Positions 1 through 11,859 of a DNA stretch of 64,000 nucleotides are shown here, one piece after another; the first letter of the stretch is position 1, and each line of letters opens with the position of its first letter. The translations under genes and the position numbers were made by a program. Under the pieces are notes generated by a model, which was given only the letters and a program-made list of their open reading frames with translations, searched no databases and was not told where the DNA came from. The stretch is from Alnus glutinosa (Eukaryota; Streptophyta; Magnoliopsida; Fagales; Betulaceae), in assembly GCF_958979055.1 (NCBI RefSeq), contig NC_084886.1, forward strand, positions 3,553,001-3,617,000, given 5' to 3'.

Positions 1-927
1 GATTCTAGGTGTATGATATCAGCATATTAAAATTGATCTCTCTTTGTTTATCGTAGTCATATAAAATGAAATTGGTTCTCATTCTCAAAATCAAGGTAAA
101 TTTTTTCTTTTATAACAAATGCAAAGTTTTAGAAAAACTATCGCGACAACAAACCTTATGCAAAAAGTCAGTGAAAAATTAAGCTATTTTCTTTAACGTT
201 AAAATGAAATAAGACTTTTTTTTTTCTTTTTTTTTTTTCTCCCAATAAACTTTAAAACTGAAAATCCTTATATGCCATGATCAGCTACGACTCCACCATA
301 TAAACGTGAGCGTTTGGAATTAAGGGAAAAATCAGAAAAGTCGGACAAAGAAAAGAGGAAGAACCTACAAACAAAAAAAAAAAAAAAAAAAAAGAAAAAA
401 AAAGAGGAAGAAGATAATATCAAGCACTTCTAGACGTACATAATGATACGTGTGAACACAATTTTGCACCGAAATTGAAAGCAGAAAAACGGGAGAAAGT
501 CATGGTTAACGCCGTGTGATGGGTGGCGGACGATGATTTAGTAGAAAAACAAAAAAAGGCAATGAATTAACCAGTCTACCAATTGTCTTAACCACGTGAT
601 CAATATTATTTGAACCGAAACCCCACGGAAAGTTGTAATTGAAGGAGGCCGAATTCGGGCCCCTCAGTGGTCCAATTACATCAAAATCCTTTTCCAAAAC
701 AGGTAGATGGAGTTAGGACTTAGGATTAGGAATGCCTTCTTTCCATATATAAAAGACGCAATCATAACAAGGAAAGAAAATTCTCTCTTAATTAATAATC
801 TCCCTTCTTTCCATTATCGATTGGACAGCTCGACATGTAGTTTTGGTGCCCACATTTAATTATTTGGCAAAATGTCAATTTATTATTATTAATTTTTTTT
901 TTTAAGGTCTAGAAGCGTAAATAAAAA

Positions 928-960
<33 letters not shown>

Positions 961-1680
961 AAAAAAAAAAAAAAACATGGATTAGTTGCGGGATTGGATT
1001 GGATTAGATTAGATTTGAATATAATAATAGATGAGGTTGTGCGTGTCCCGTGGACCGTGGTGGGGAGTAACGTTGCATCTGATTCCGTGACTTCTGGACC
1101 TGCAGAGCTCGTCGTTTGCTGACCCGCCAGAATTAGGAGCCAACTACGACACGGCCGTGGCCCGTGGGTGGTGTGGGACCGCGGGTCCCACCCGGTAGTA
1201 GTCAGCCAAGCCAACCCCCGTTGCCTTTTTCCCGCTTTATATTAAATTCTTGTTGATGGGCCTCCTACCGACCGCGGAGACAAGTATTCATTTTTCGATA
1301 TTACTAAAACCCTTTCTGCGCACTCCATTAATATTGCCAAATTCAGTATATCCTTGCCGTTATGACGACCATACCCCCGCTCTAGGCTTCTCTAAATCTC
1401 TACCCTTCAAATTGTTTTTACCTTTCGTTAATATGCAAATCTGCCCCTTTGATTGTCTCGGATTGTTATTGCTTTTTTAAGGTTTTTTTTTTTTTTTTGA
1501 AAATGATTTTAATGTAATATAAATAGAAAAATAATTTTGAGTATTTTATGTTTTAGATTATTTGTTAATAATTTTGTTTTGAAAAAAAAAAAAAAAACCG
1601 AAGAAAATAATGGTTTAACAAACAAAACTTCAACAATTTCCTGGCTAATCTAGTATTTTGGACAATTTAAATATTCATGC
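1..1680. other. AT-rich intergenic DNA, no gene recognised
   Basis: No convincing coding region was found on either strand. The stretch holds many A and T runs, an (ATT)n microsatellite near 930-957, and a more GC-balanced patch near 1030-1230. Short open frames on either strand match no family I know. Confidence 0.5.
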
Positions 1681-2163
1681 TCCGTTTGTTTTGGCGTAAA
1701 ATGTTTTTTGAAAAATGATTTCGTCATTTTTTAGTATTTGGTGGGAGCAAAAATAATGGTCAACAAAAATCATTTTTAATTTAACCATAAATTATTTTTT
1801 GAATTTAAACTCTTTATTCTTCCAGACACGTTTGTAGGAATCTTCATCACTTGGCATTAGAGTTTGTTGGTAACCCGTATCTACCTCAAAAGGTTCTTGT
1901 TTACCGAATTCCTGTGCTAGAGACAGCCACCAAAATCTAGCTGATGCCGGAATCTGACAACGTCCACCACTGTCGCCAAATTCCAGTTACTATATTTCGG
2001 TCACATTTGTTGGAATCCGGTCAGTTAGCCAGAATTCAGTTGTATTGTATCAGAATCAGGCATAAATGGTCGTTGATGATATTTTCCTTACTAGCTAAAC
2101 ACCAAAAAATATTTTTAAAATATTTTACGACGAAAACTATTTTACGTCAAAATACACAAAGTA
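1681..2163. repeat. Foldback (MITE-like) repeat
   Basis: The left end reads CCGTTTGTTTTGGCGTAAAAT, and the reverse complement of the right end reads in a similar way (ACTTTGTGTATTTTGACGTAAAAT region). The two ends could pair as imperfect arms about 40-60 bases long around a unique middle. There is no coding capacity. Superfamily and exact ends are unclear and no target duplication was settled. Confidence 0.45.
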
Positions 2164-2325
2164 TAAAAGAAAACAAAAATCATCAACAACGTGGAGAAAA
2201 TGAACGGCCTGAAGGGAACTCATCCCAATAAACAAGTGACCACAAGCGTCTACACCATTAACAAAGGATTCATGCTTTTGTCCATGCACATGATGCTATA
2301 TTTTTCTTCATTTTCTAGTTTTATC

Positions 2326-3383
2326 AAACCAAAAACTTTGTTTTTTTTAACGGAAATGATAATCTATCATTGATATGGTGAACAGCCCAAGGCTTACAAC
2401 TTGAAAATAAGGGACAAGCCCCCCATTCTCTAAGCCAGAAAAATCTGGCTTAAAAAACAGCTGCCTAAGCAGAAATACAACTTTTACAAGAAAGCATTTG
2501 ATCCTCTTTACATTAACGCTCATTTTCTAAATAAAAGAGACCAGATCTAGCAATTAGCCAACAAATATTCCCGTAAAAATTAAACCCAACACAAGCAGAC
2601 TGTGACCCAAGAAAAGAGAAAAAACACATGACATTGAAGCAGAGACCACCCAAAAACAAGCTGCCGACAGTGGAGAAAATGCCAAGAAGCCGGACGGCGG
2701 CTCGTGGGGGACACGCGCCGACACCGGTGGCACCCAGACGGAGGACCGAAGCCAGACGACCGAAAACCGCCAAGATCGGCCAGAAAAAGTGGCGCGTGGC
2801 CCACATGCGCACCAAACAGCGGAGAGCCCACTGGCGCGTGGGAACCACGCGCCGGTCACCGGCGACCGACAGGGCCGGATCTAGCGGTGGAAGGGGCGGA
2901 AGGCGACGGAGAATCCAGCTGGGGGGCGCGTGTCAGTCAGAAGTGGGCGAGAAATAGCAGATCTGGCTTCCAAAATCTGAAGAAAAAATGTAAAAGAACG
3001 GGCCAAAAAACATCCCGCCGACGACACGAACGCTCGGCCAATCCCCCAAAGAAGACAACGTGAGATGAGAAATCCTGCCAAAACAAAAGAAAGCAAACAA
3101 ATAAAAACCCATAAAAGCCACCATAGCCCAAAAAGGCTAGGGGAAGACCAGCCTCCACCGGATCTAGCCGGGAGGAACAAAAGCTCCACAACCCTAAAGG
3201 TTAGGAGAAAAAACTAACCCCACTAAACCAACTTAGGAGGAACAAAAAACTCTGACTCACGAGGAGTTAGAGGAAAATCACCACCAGAAGGGGGAGGCAA
3301 GAAAACCACCTCCTCCCGGCGAAAACCAAGCTCTCAAGACTTTTTCCTCTCCTCTCTCTCCCTGATAAACCAAAAACTTTGTT
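2326..3383 (-). mobile_element. Non-LTR retroelement insertion (LINE-derived or large SINE-like)
   Basis: The segment is flanked by a direct repeat, AAACCAAAAACTTTGTT, at 2326-2342 and 3367-3383. Read on the minus strand it ends in a short poly(A) directly next to the left repeat (a T run at 2340-2348 on +). A long target duplication plus a 3' A tail is the mark of target-primed reverse transcription. The body of about 1 kb is GC-rich at 2660-2960, unlike its surroundings. It has several overlapping open frames on both strands, but none resembles reverse transcriptase, endonuclease or a LINE ORF1. It may be a strongly deleted LINE that kept only terminal regions, or a non-autonomous family. 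Confidence 0.6.
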
Positions 3384-4115
3384 GAGTTACTTATATATTC
3401 AAAAAAAAAAAAAAAAATTGTTGAGCTATGGGTGGTGGTGGTGGTTTGCATTATCACATTATGGGATTTATATTTCATTGACTTGTATCTTTTAATTATA
3501 CCAAACGGCTTTATAAACTAATTTATAACAATTAATATCGATTAAAGATCCACTTGTAACATCGATTTAATGTCCCTTGAAACATCAAGAGACAGAGAGA
3601 AGGGGCAGTATAGTCCACTGAAAACAAAAAAAGAAACCGAAAAATAAAAAAAACGAAAGTAAAATAATTAATAAATAAATCAATAAATATGTGCGGATAG
3701 GTGGATGAGTATTGAGCAGGACGACTAATACAAGTGAGCGGGATTCCAGAAAACTGCCCCCCACCCCTTCCAACCCCATTTTCCCATCTCTGACTCCTCT
3801 GGAAGCGTGGGGTCCGTTTTCCGCTGTTAAGTCGGACGTTTTTCCCTAACCCCGTAAACCATTCCTTTCATTTTTTTTTTTTTTAAAAAAAAATTTTGAA
3901 TACGAAAAAATCAGAACAAAACATTAATAAAACAACAAAAAGAAAGAAAGAAAAAACAGAACGGAATTCCGTTTCGCGTAACCACTACCACCGATTCAGT
4001 GCCTCATTCATTTCCTTGCATTTCATTTTCTTTCGAATCATAATTCATCTTACTCGCCTCCAACTCCCTACAGTTCCTCCCTCTCGCTTTTATCTTCCTT
4101 TTCCTTCAGTTACTA
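3384..4115. other. Intergenic and probable promoter region of the BOI-like gene
   Basis: This is A/T-run-rich sequence with no coding signal. Its right part becomes pyrimidine-rich (CT repeats at 4127-4160), as is common just downstream of plant transcription starts. No clear TATA box was picked out. Confidence 0.35.
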
Positions 4116-4340
4116 TTGCCTCAACCCTCTCTCTCTCTCTCTCTCTATCTATCTCTCTCCCTTTCTCTACGTTTTTTTTTTTGCATTTTTAGATCGGTTT
4201 GACGGAACATCCTGTGCGATCGGTCTTTCTGGTTCCTCCTTAAAAAGCATTATACTTGTAGAGGTATTGATTTAATGTTTTTTTTTTTTTTCATCGGAAA
4301 GCTGTTTTTTTTTTTGTTGTTGTTTGTTGTGGATTCAGAG

Positions 4341-4385
4341 ATGTCGTGTGATTACAGGACCCGGGGCCGTCGTTGTCTTCCTTGA
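4341..4385 (+). promoter_or_regulatory. Upstream ORF in the leader exon of the BOI-like gene
   Basis: An ATG at 4341 opens a 14-codon frame (MSCDYRTRGRRCLP) that stops at 4383-4385. About 30 bases later a good donor (AAG/GTAACTTG) begins at 4416. The next leader exon appears to start at 6621 after TTCTGCAG, 135 bases before the main ATG at 6756. The upstream ORF is therefore probably in the mature leader, where it could lower translation of the main frame. Transcript structure is inferred from splice signals only. Confidence 0.4.
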
Positions 4386-6755
4386 GACTGTGTCGAACTG
4401 GTTTGGCATATTAAGGTAACTTGTGTTCTGTTATTTTTGTTGTTGGATTGCTGTTTTTATAGACATTATGCGGATGTGTACGTATATAGATATGTTTTGG
4501 AGATTGATAAGAATCTTGGGGGATATCTACAATCTTTCTTAGTGTGAGATTTCTCATCACAATTTGTTCCCCCTTGCTTTATTGTATCTTGATTGTATCA
4601 TCTGAAAATCCGGTCAAACTTGCTTTTCTTGTTTCAAGATTCTCTCATCTTTGGTGAGAAGAAAATATTGTCAAGTAGTTTCTTTTTCTGTGGTTTACTC
4701 ACCATATATACTCATATCTCCTCCTCTATTCGCTAATTTTCCTTTCTGGGTATCATTGACCTCTCTCTCACACAATTAATTTTGCAAGTGGGCTATCTGA
4801 GATGCATCTTTGTTTCCTTCACTGAGTTTTTATTTAGTCTCGTCAACTTTTATATTGTATGCTTCCTTTTTGCCCATATGTTTTTCTTTTTGTTTGTCAG
4901 CCAATGGGCGACATGCTTAAGTACCATATATGCTATATTTTGCATATGGGGTTTTGCCCTTTAGCAGTGTGGTTTACAAATTTCATTGGTTGCAAAGAAA
5001 TTAAATGAGTTGTTTGTGCTTTTTCATTTTTTTGGCGATACCATTTTTAGGTTGTGATGGTGCCACATTAAGATGAGCAGTATCTCACATGTTGCCATAG
5101 ACTTGAGATGATGTTCTTGGACCTGCCCTTTAACTACAGCCGGAGTCCTAAGGCCAATTTCATGATTTCTTTTTTTGATATGGTTATAGTTATCAGAATT
5201 TTAATTTATTCATTGGTTTAGGTAGATAGAGAATTTATGTAAAGAAGTTGCTACATGAGAAGTTCGTTATTGGGGCATGACTTGTGTCCTGGTCCTGTGT
5301 GCACGAGGCTAGGCGCAAGGTGGAGCAGCCATATCAGTAATTGGAGACTCATGGCACCCACAACTTGTGTCATGTGTGCACAGGCACAGGACACAAACTA
5401 ATGCCTCTTTCTAGTGTCACATTGTGTCTAGAGAAGCATTAACTATGTCATTGTAGTCCTGAGACCGTTGCTGGATCTTGATACCTACAACATGCCAAGG
5501 CTTGACTTACTCATTTCCTTTTATAAAGATTCAAATTTTAAATTCTAGTTCTGAAACTTGCAAGTTTTTACGTCCTTGCGGGTATTTGCATTCCTCTTGA
5601 GGGTATATATGGTAAAAGCACGACAATTATTTTATTCGTATCAGAGTTGAGGCAGTGCTTTTCCATTGAAAGTTTACTTCTTTTAAAATATGTATATGCT
5701 ACTAATAACAACTGATCTTTAATTGCTAACTTTTGAAGTTCACTCTTATCCAAATATGGATATGCTATTAATAACAACCAGTCTTCAATTGCTAAAACAC
5801 ATCATATAACTAAATCCAAATTGAAAGCTACAGCACATTGGATCGGCTTAAATTTTAGTCATTGAAAACTCTTATCCTTAGAGTTAACCCTGTCACCATT
5901 ATTTCATGGATGTCTACTTCTGAATGCTTATGAATTATCAGAAATTCTTGGGAAATTTTAAGTGTTTCATGCGAGCCGATTTCCTAAGCAACCCACTTTC
6001 TTGTAGTGAAGTAAAACATTGAGGTTTTATTATGTGTTTCCTGACATTGGTGTTTTGTTCAACTACATTAGGGTTTCAATTGTGTTCAAGCTACTTCTTT
6101 ATGTCTTGATGGCCATGAAGGCTCATCACACACATTCTAAATTCTTGAAGTAAATTTGACTGCTGTGGTTGAGTTGAATACGCCATAGGTATTAAATTTG
6201 AGCTCATGTGACGGGTGTTGAAAGGCCTTAAAGGCTGGTTTTTTTTATTGGACCATAGAAGTCGACATGCGATTCGCATCTGTTGCTTTCATTTCCTATA
6301 TACATTAACTTTAAGAGCATCTGAAGTGATAACGAAGGGACATTGCCACCAGTTATTCAAATTAATACTGTCTTGATATTGTTTTCTCTCCCAATAATCT
6401 TGAAAGACATGCCTCAAAGATTATGTTTGAGATACGAATTTGTGATTGTCTTGGTAAAGAATTCAAATTCCCAAGTTTGTTCCTTAAAGGTATTTTATTT
6501 GAATCCTGCATCAAGGCTCCTTAGAGGGTGAGCCGAGCATGTTTTCTTAAATATCTTTTCTTGAGTTGGGACCAGTTAATTTGGTTAAATTTGTTCTTCG
6601 GGTATTGGGTTGTTCTGCAGGCGTTCACTATTCGCTAGAATTGCCAGCTTTTAATGTTTAACGTTTAGCTTTCTTCGACAGGTAGGATTCCCACCGGTTA
6701 TTTTACTACTTCAGAAGCAACATAAAAAGCAGAAGCTTATTTTTCTTCAAGGAAA

Positions 6756-9700
6756 ATGTTGGGGGGCAACAATGGTAATCCTGTGCTTCCTGCTTTCCTG
6801 AATGAGACTTGCTTCCAGTATCAGACTAGTGCATCAAATCAGCTGCAGTTATTTGGCAGTTGTGAGTCTACTCTTCTGCCTTTCTTAGCATATCAATTTA
6901 TAATTTTTTTCCTGAACATCATGACTCTGTAAAGTACGCGTTATTGTTACTTTTGTTTATAGTATTATGTTCATTGGGCCCTGTGCTCCTCTGCTTTTGT
7001 GGTGGATCTTTTGCTTCTGGCTAGGGTATATTTGTGGGTTATTAGGTTGATTAATTTATTGTAATCTCCCCTGATTGGAATATTATTTAAGGAGCTGCTT
7101 TCCAGATTGGTGGAAATAAAACTCATTGTTCCTATCTTTTCCCCAGTTTTGATGATGGAGCTGGACAGTGGTGGTAGAGAGCTGAAATCTACCACTTGCC
7201 AATCGTCCATTCTCAAATATGAATGGATACATTGTATTGCGAACATACTTCAGCTTCAGATATCAGTTTGGTAGGCCCATGCAATGATCATGTGCACATC
7301 TGCAGATGCTTATGTGTGTACATGTTGATTATTAGCCAGATTGGGTTCACTTTTTGGGTGTGCCCTTTGCTGGCAATTCATGAATTCAAGAGGGCATTTT
7401 TACTAACTTACACTGGATGTATCTATCCAGAGAAAGACAGATTGTCTTATATTACCTTTTTGTTTCAGCAGATCGGGTAATATTGTGTATGTTTGTTTTA
7501 AGTGTTTTGAAAAGAGTTTTTTGTGTTTTGATTTGAAGAGTTTTTTATGGGATGGAAAGTTGTCAAGTGTTTTCGAAGGAGTCCACATTCGAAAAGAGTT
7601 GTTTATGGGGTCCATAGTAGAAAATTGTTTGGTAAACCTTTTAGTGTTTAGTCTTTCAAAGAAACACCCTAAATATGCTTATTTTGAGAAAACACATTTT
7701 TCTTGTGTGGAGGTTGACTTCTTACTTTCAAAAAAAAAAAAATAGAGAGAGGTACCCCAACGAAGAAGAAGGGGTGGCCACGCGGTCATCCTCAGTGGGA
7801 CTGACCACCCCTCTCCTCCTTTGGGGGTGGCTATGGCTATTGGCTACTACTATATTTTTTTAAAAAAAATATCGTAAGTAACAAAGTCAACCTCCACACT
7901 TGAAAAAATAAGCACGTGTTTTCTCAAAATATTCCCATAAGAAGGTGTGGGAAGTTTTCTAAAAAGTGTATCGTGTTTTGCTTTTTGACAAGTGTTTTGT
8001 GTTTTATTTTTTGGAAAGTGTTTTATGTTTTGTTGTTTGAAAAATGTTTTGTTTGGTAGCTTGTTTTCAAAAAGTGTGTTTTTGTGTTTAAAAAGAAAAA
8101 AAGACTTTCCAAACACGTTACCAAGCAGCCCATTAACATTTATTCATTAGATTTCTACCATTGCATATTCCATGCCTTTTAGGTTGTCACGATACTGACA
8201 CAGTATAATTTGCTCATTTTGTATATTGCAAATCATTGTTTTTCCCTTGAGTCTTATATTTGCCTCTTCATAGGCAAAGCATTGTTCAGATCTTTTAGAC
8301 ATTTATATTTTCTTTTACAACCATTCTTGTTGTTTTGTAAATAAAAAACTTCCCTATTTTATAATCACCTCCACTTTTATATCATTATCGCAAATGGTGT
8401 GCATTTTCCCTTCTTTTACGATAAGGATATGTGATTAAATAATAGGGAGAAAACATCTTAAAAGGTTTTAAAATCAAGATCAGTCAACTGTAGAAGAAAG
8501 GGTAAGAACATTATCATCATGAATATTCTCTTCTTCTTATTTTTCTTTTTGGAATTTTGTCGATATCATCATCCACATTGCGGTTGTTGTTCTATTTGAG
8601 GTTCTCACTTGTGATCAAAATTCATAGACTTAGAGATAGAGATGTTTGCAAATCTGTAGTAAGAAATAAACAAAACAAAAAATTCTATCATGCTGAAAGG
8701 GTTTTTTGTTACTATAACAATTATCGTTTATTTCTTTTTGAGGTACTTTAAACGAGAATCCCACTCATATGTTGAAAATAGGAATAAATCTGGGCATTAT
8801 CTAGTTTGTCAAGCATAAGTTACATTGTGTGCATTCTAGTTATCATATTTCATCGTGATTATCTAGTGCCTAACTCTTGCCAGCTATGAGCATAGAATGA
8901 TAAACATGTGAATAAAGCTGAGATGGGATGAAAATTGTTGTTTAACCTAAAAGGAGGAATATGTTAAGAGAAAACTTACAGTGGTTCGAGTCTCTTGCTC
9001 TTAGGAATTTTATATCATGTGTACCTCTATGAGAAGATTTTATAGTTATATTTTTGGTTGATAGTAACAATCTTTTGTGATTTTTTGGTCTTGAATGTCT
9101 TTACACATCTTGAATATCGGTATTTCATCATGGAACAACGTGTTTTTCCTTCCTTTTTCTTTTTAATATAGTAATCATGCTCTTTTCATTTTCTATATCT
9201 TAAGAAATTTTTGTGGTCAAACTGGTTGCTAAGCATAATAACTAAACAACTTATGTTGCAGTGCCAGCTGGGTGTAGTGTTGATCCAGTAAATTATTTTG
9301 GGAGTGAGCATATTACTCCTATGCTTCGGCCAAATAAACGAGGCCGGGAAACGGAAGATATCTCAAAGCAGCAAAAGCTTCAGATATCCTTGAATTATAA
9401 TGCTTGTCAAGATGAAGCTGATCGCTCAGCAAGCATTCCAAATCCAAACATTGTATCAACAGGTTTAAGGCTATCATATGATGATGATGAACGCAACTCA
9501 TCTGTTACTTCAGCAAGTGGAAGTATGACAGCTGCACCTTCAATCATCTTGTCCCTTGGTGACAATATTACAACTGAGCTTGATCGGCAGAAAGAAGAGT
9601 TTGACCAATATATTAAAATTCAGGTACTGCAGCCCTCAAGTAAGCATATAAATAAGTGTCCTGCCAATTTTTGTATTGATATTGCCAGTCTTCTGGGTGC

Positions 9701-10744
9701 CAGTTCAAATGAATCAGTTAGACAAGATTCTCCTTTTTTTTTTTCTTTTCGGGGGGGGGGGGGGGGGGGGAACTGTTTAATTATAGATGATTGGATGTTC
9801 AATCAGTCAATTCCAATTTACTTATACCCATTCTTCTTTTTATTTACCAAAAGAAATTTTTATTGACTTTTCCTTTAAAATTATTTCATTAGATCCTCAA
9901 CTTTTTTGTATCTGAATTCGATTATTAATAATGTCTGATTCTGCTGACATGGGTAGTATTTCAAATGGAGGATCCTCTTTGACTACTAAATAGCAAATCC
10001 TCTTTTATTTATGTTGCATCTTGGAAACCTGTTGGGAGGATTATGAATGGTGGTTTTCTAGGCTCTGGCATCTGTACATTTTACAGTCATACTTGACTAA
10101 AGGCAGTAGTCAAGCTAATTTCATAGGATATTTATGTGATCATTGTATGCTATTTTTTTTTTTTCACCTCTGGGAATAATCTTTAATTACTCTTCAATCA
10201 GGAGGAATACTTGGCAAAAGGGGTGAGGGACATGAAGCAGAGACACATGGCTTCTTTCCTCGCTGCTATAGAGAAAGGTGTTGGCAAAAAGCTACGTGAG
10301 AAAGACATAGAAATAGAGAACATGAACCGTAAGAACAGAGAACTGGTAGAGAGGATAAAGCAGGTAGCTATAGAAGCCCAGAATTGGCACTACAAAGCAA
10401 AGTACAATGAATCAGTTGTTAATGTCCTGAAGAGCAACCTCCAGCAGGCAATTTCACAGGGCGCTGAGCTAGGGAAGGAAGGATTTGGAGACAGTGAAGC
10501 TGATGATGCGGCCTCATATATTGATCCAAACAACTACCTGAGCCTTCCTGGAAAATCTATTTCCAGGAATAACATGGGCTTGAAGGAGCACATCGCTTGC
10601 AGAGCATGCAAGGCAAAGGAGGTATCCATCTTGTTGATGCCCTGTCGGCACCTGTGTTTATGCAAGGACTGTGATGGGTTAATTAGTGTTTGTCCTGTAT
10701 GCCAGTTGATGAAAACTGCGAGTGTCCAAGTGTATCTGTCCTAA
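6756..10744 (+). CDS. BOI-related RING-type E3 ubiquitin ligase (SBP1 family)
   Basis: Three coding exons are 6756-6861, 9262-9623 and 10202-10744. Phases agree (one base carried over the first junction, none over the second) and give 336 residues. The N-terminal part is low in complexity, with a basic patch near the start of exon 2 (RPNKRGRE) that could act in nuclear import. Exon 3 opens with a charged helical stretch, about residues 160-240, likely to form a coiled coil. The C terminus carries the RING finger typical of the BOI/BRG and S-RNase-binding protein family: CRAC at 289-292, the PCRHLCLC segment at 303-310, and CPVC at 320-323, ending eight or so residues after QLMKT. Family members are E3 ligases that restrain pathogen- and stress-induced cell death and gibberellin responses; that role is inferred here. 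The start is the first ATG of the exon and gives the usual family length. Intron 1 is 2.4 kb and holds a foldback repeat. Confidence 0.93.
7484..8135. repeat. Foldback MITE-like repeat in intron 1 of the BOI-like gene
   Basis: The segment at about 7674-7730 is the inverted complement of about 7870-7932: both carry GAGAAAACAC and GTGTGGAGGTTGACTT with small differences. Between the arms lies a GC-rich core (GGGGTGGCCACGCGG ... GACCACCCC). Flanking TTTTG-rich stretches extend the element on both sides. Exact ends and target duplication were not settled, and it has no coding capacity. Confidence 0.5.
9751..9770 (+). repeat. Run of 20 G in intron 2 of the BOI-like gene
   Basis: Twenty consecutive G residues follow a pyrimidine tract (T and C, 9730-9750), 128 bases after the donor of intron 2. 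Such long G runs are rare in plant DNA. The length may vary between individuals or be affected by sequencing error. Confidence 0.8.
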
Positions 10745-10896
10745 ATTATGAAGCATGTTACCATACAAATGAAGAAGAAAAAAAATCATTTACTCTTTGG
10801 TTGATATATCTCTAAAATTATGAACTCAATGTGGGTAACTAATTATCTTCATGAAAAGAGATCCTGTGATTTTCTGTAACCCCAGCCTTGTGTTAG

Positions 10897-10901
<5 letters not shown>

Positions 10902-10944
<43 letters not shown>
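10902..10944 (+). repeat. (CT)n microsatellite
   Basis: About 21 CT units lie roughly 160 bases downstream of the stop of the BOI-like gene, probably in or just beyond its 3' UTR. The repeat lies between the convergent BOI-like and RBM48 genes. Confidence 0.85.
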
Positions 10945-10947
<3 letters not shown>

Positions 10948-11859
10948 GAAAATGAAACCAACGAGAAAATCCTATGGCCCTATCGTAACCACCAAGGAGA
11001 AAAAAAATAAAACAACATATTTCTTTTTTATTTTTTCGGACCAGAGAGCATATTTCCTGAATCTCGTGTTTCAGTTTATCTGGCATGTTTTTCCCACAAT
11101 CTTTTGAATCAATGATCTATGCCCAAGTTTCTGGAAAACATTACAAGAGATTCTAGCTAACCTCCTCTTATAGCGTTCCACTTCTTGTGCATGCACTAAT
11201 CAGTGGAATCTAGCAGGTCGTTTTAAGGTCATATTCAAGCACCATATCGTGGCATATGCACAACAACTCCCAATTCCGTTCCATCTATGCTCATTTCTGC
11301 ACTTCTGCATACATCTTTCTTGAGAAGGAGAGAGGGGAAGACAGAAAATGGCACAGCTGAAGAGGAGATGCCATGACATCATTACTGCAGACAAATGCTC
11401 CAGAATAATCATTCAAAATTTGCTGATCAATTACAGCATACAACCCATAGAAAAGCAGTACAGAATGCCCAATTATAGGCATTTTCCATAGAGAATAAAT
11501 GTAGCCTAACTGCCAATACATGATCTCTTTTAACTTTCAAATGGGAAAAGACTACAATCATGAGAAACCATCTTATGTATGTATCACAGAAAAACATTTA
11601 CAATATTGAATATTGTTCTTATAAAGAATATAAGCACATGGTTTAAAATGCACTCCAAAAGGCCAAAAAAAAAGCTCCTCAGAAACTCAAAATGGAAACA
11701 AAGAGAGTAGTATTTACATTATCAAGATATGCTGGATGTAGCTAAACAGGTGCAGTTGACAAAATGTGCACGTCAGAGAAGTTAAAGCTGAGGTGAGTCC
11801 CAAAAATAAATGAACACCTTTTTGGAATCTAATCAGTTCCCTCCACCATTAACAATCCA
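10945..11859. other. Spacer between convergent genes (3' regions)
   Basis: This region separates the 3' end of the BOI-like gene (+) from the stop codon of RBM48 (-). It should contain the 3' UTR of RBM48 on the right and possibly that of the BOI-like gene on the left. No coding exon, RNA gene or transposon was recognised. Confidence 0.5.

Noticed and set aside
2513-3191. Several overlapping open frames of 80-119 codons on both strands
   Set aside because: They lie inside the GC-rich non-LTR insertion, overlap in many frames, and have a composition typical of chance frames in GC-rich DNA. None resembles a known retroelement protein.
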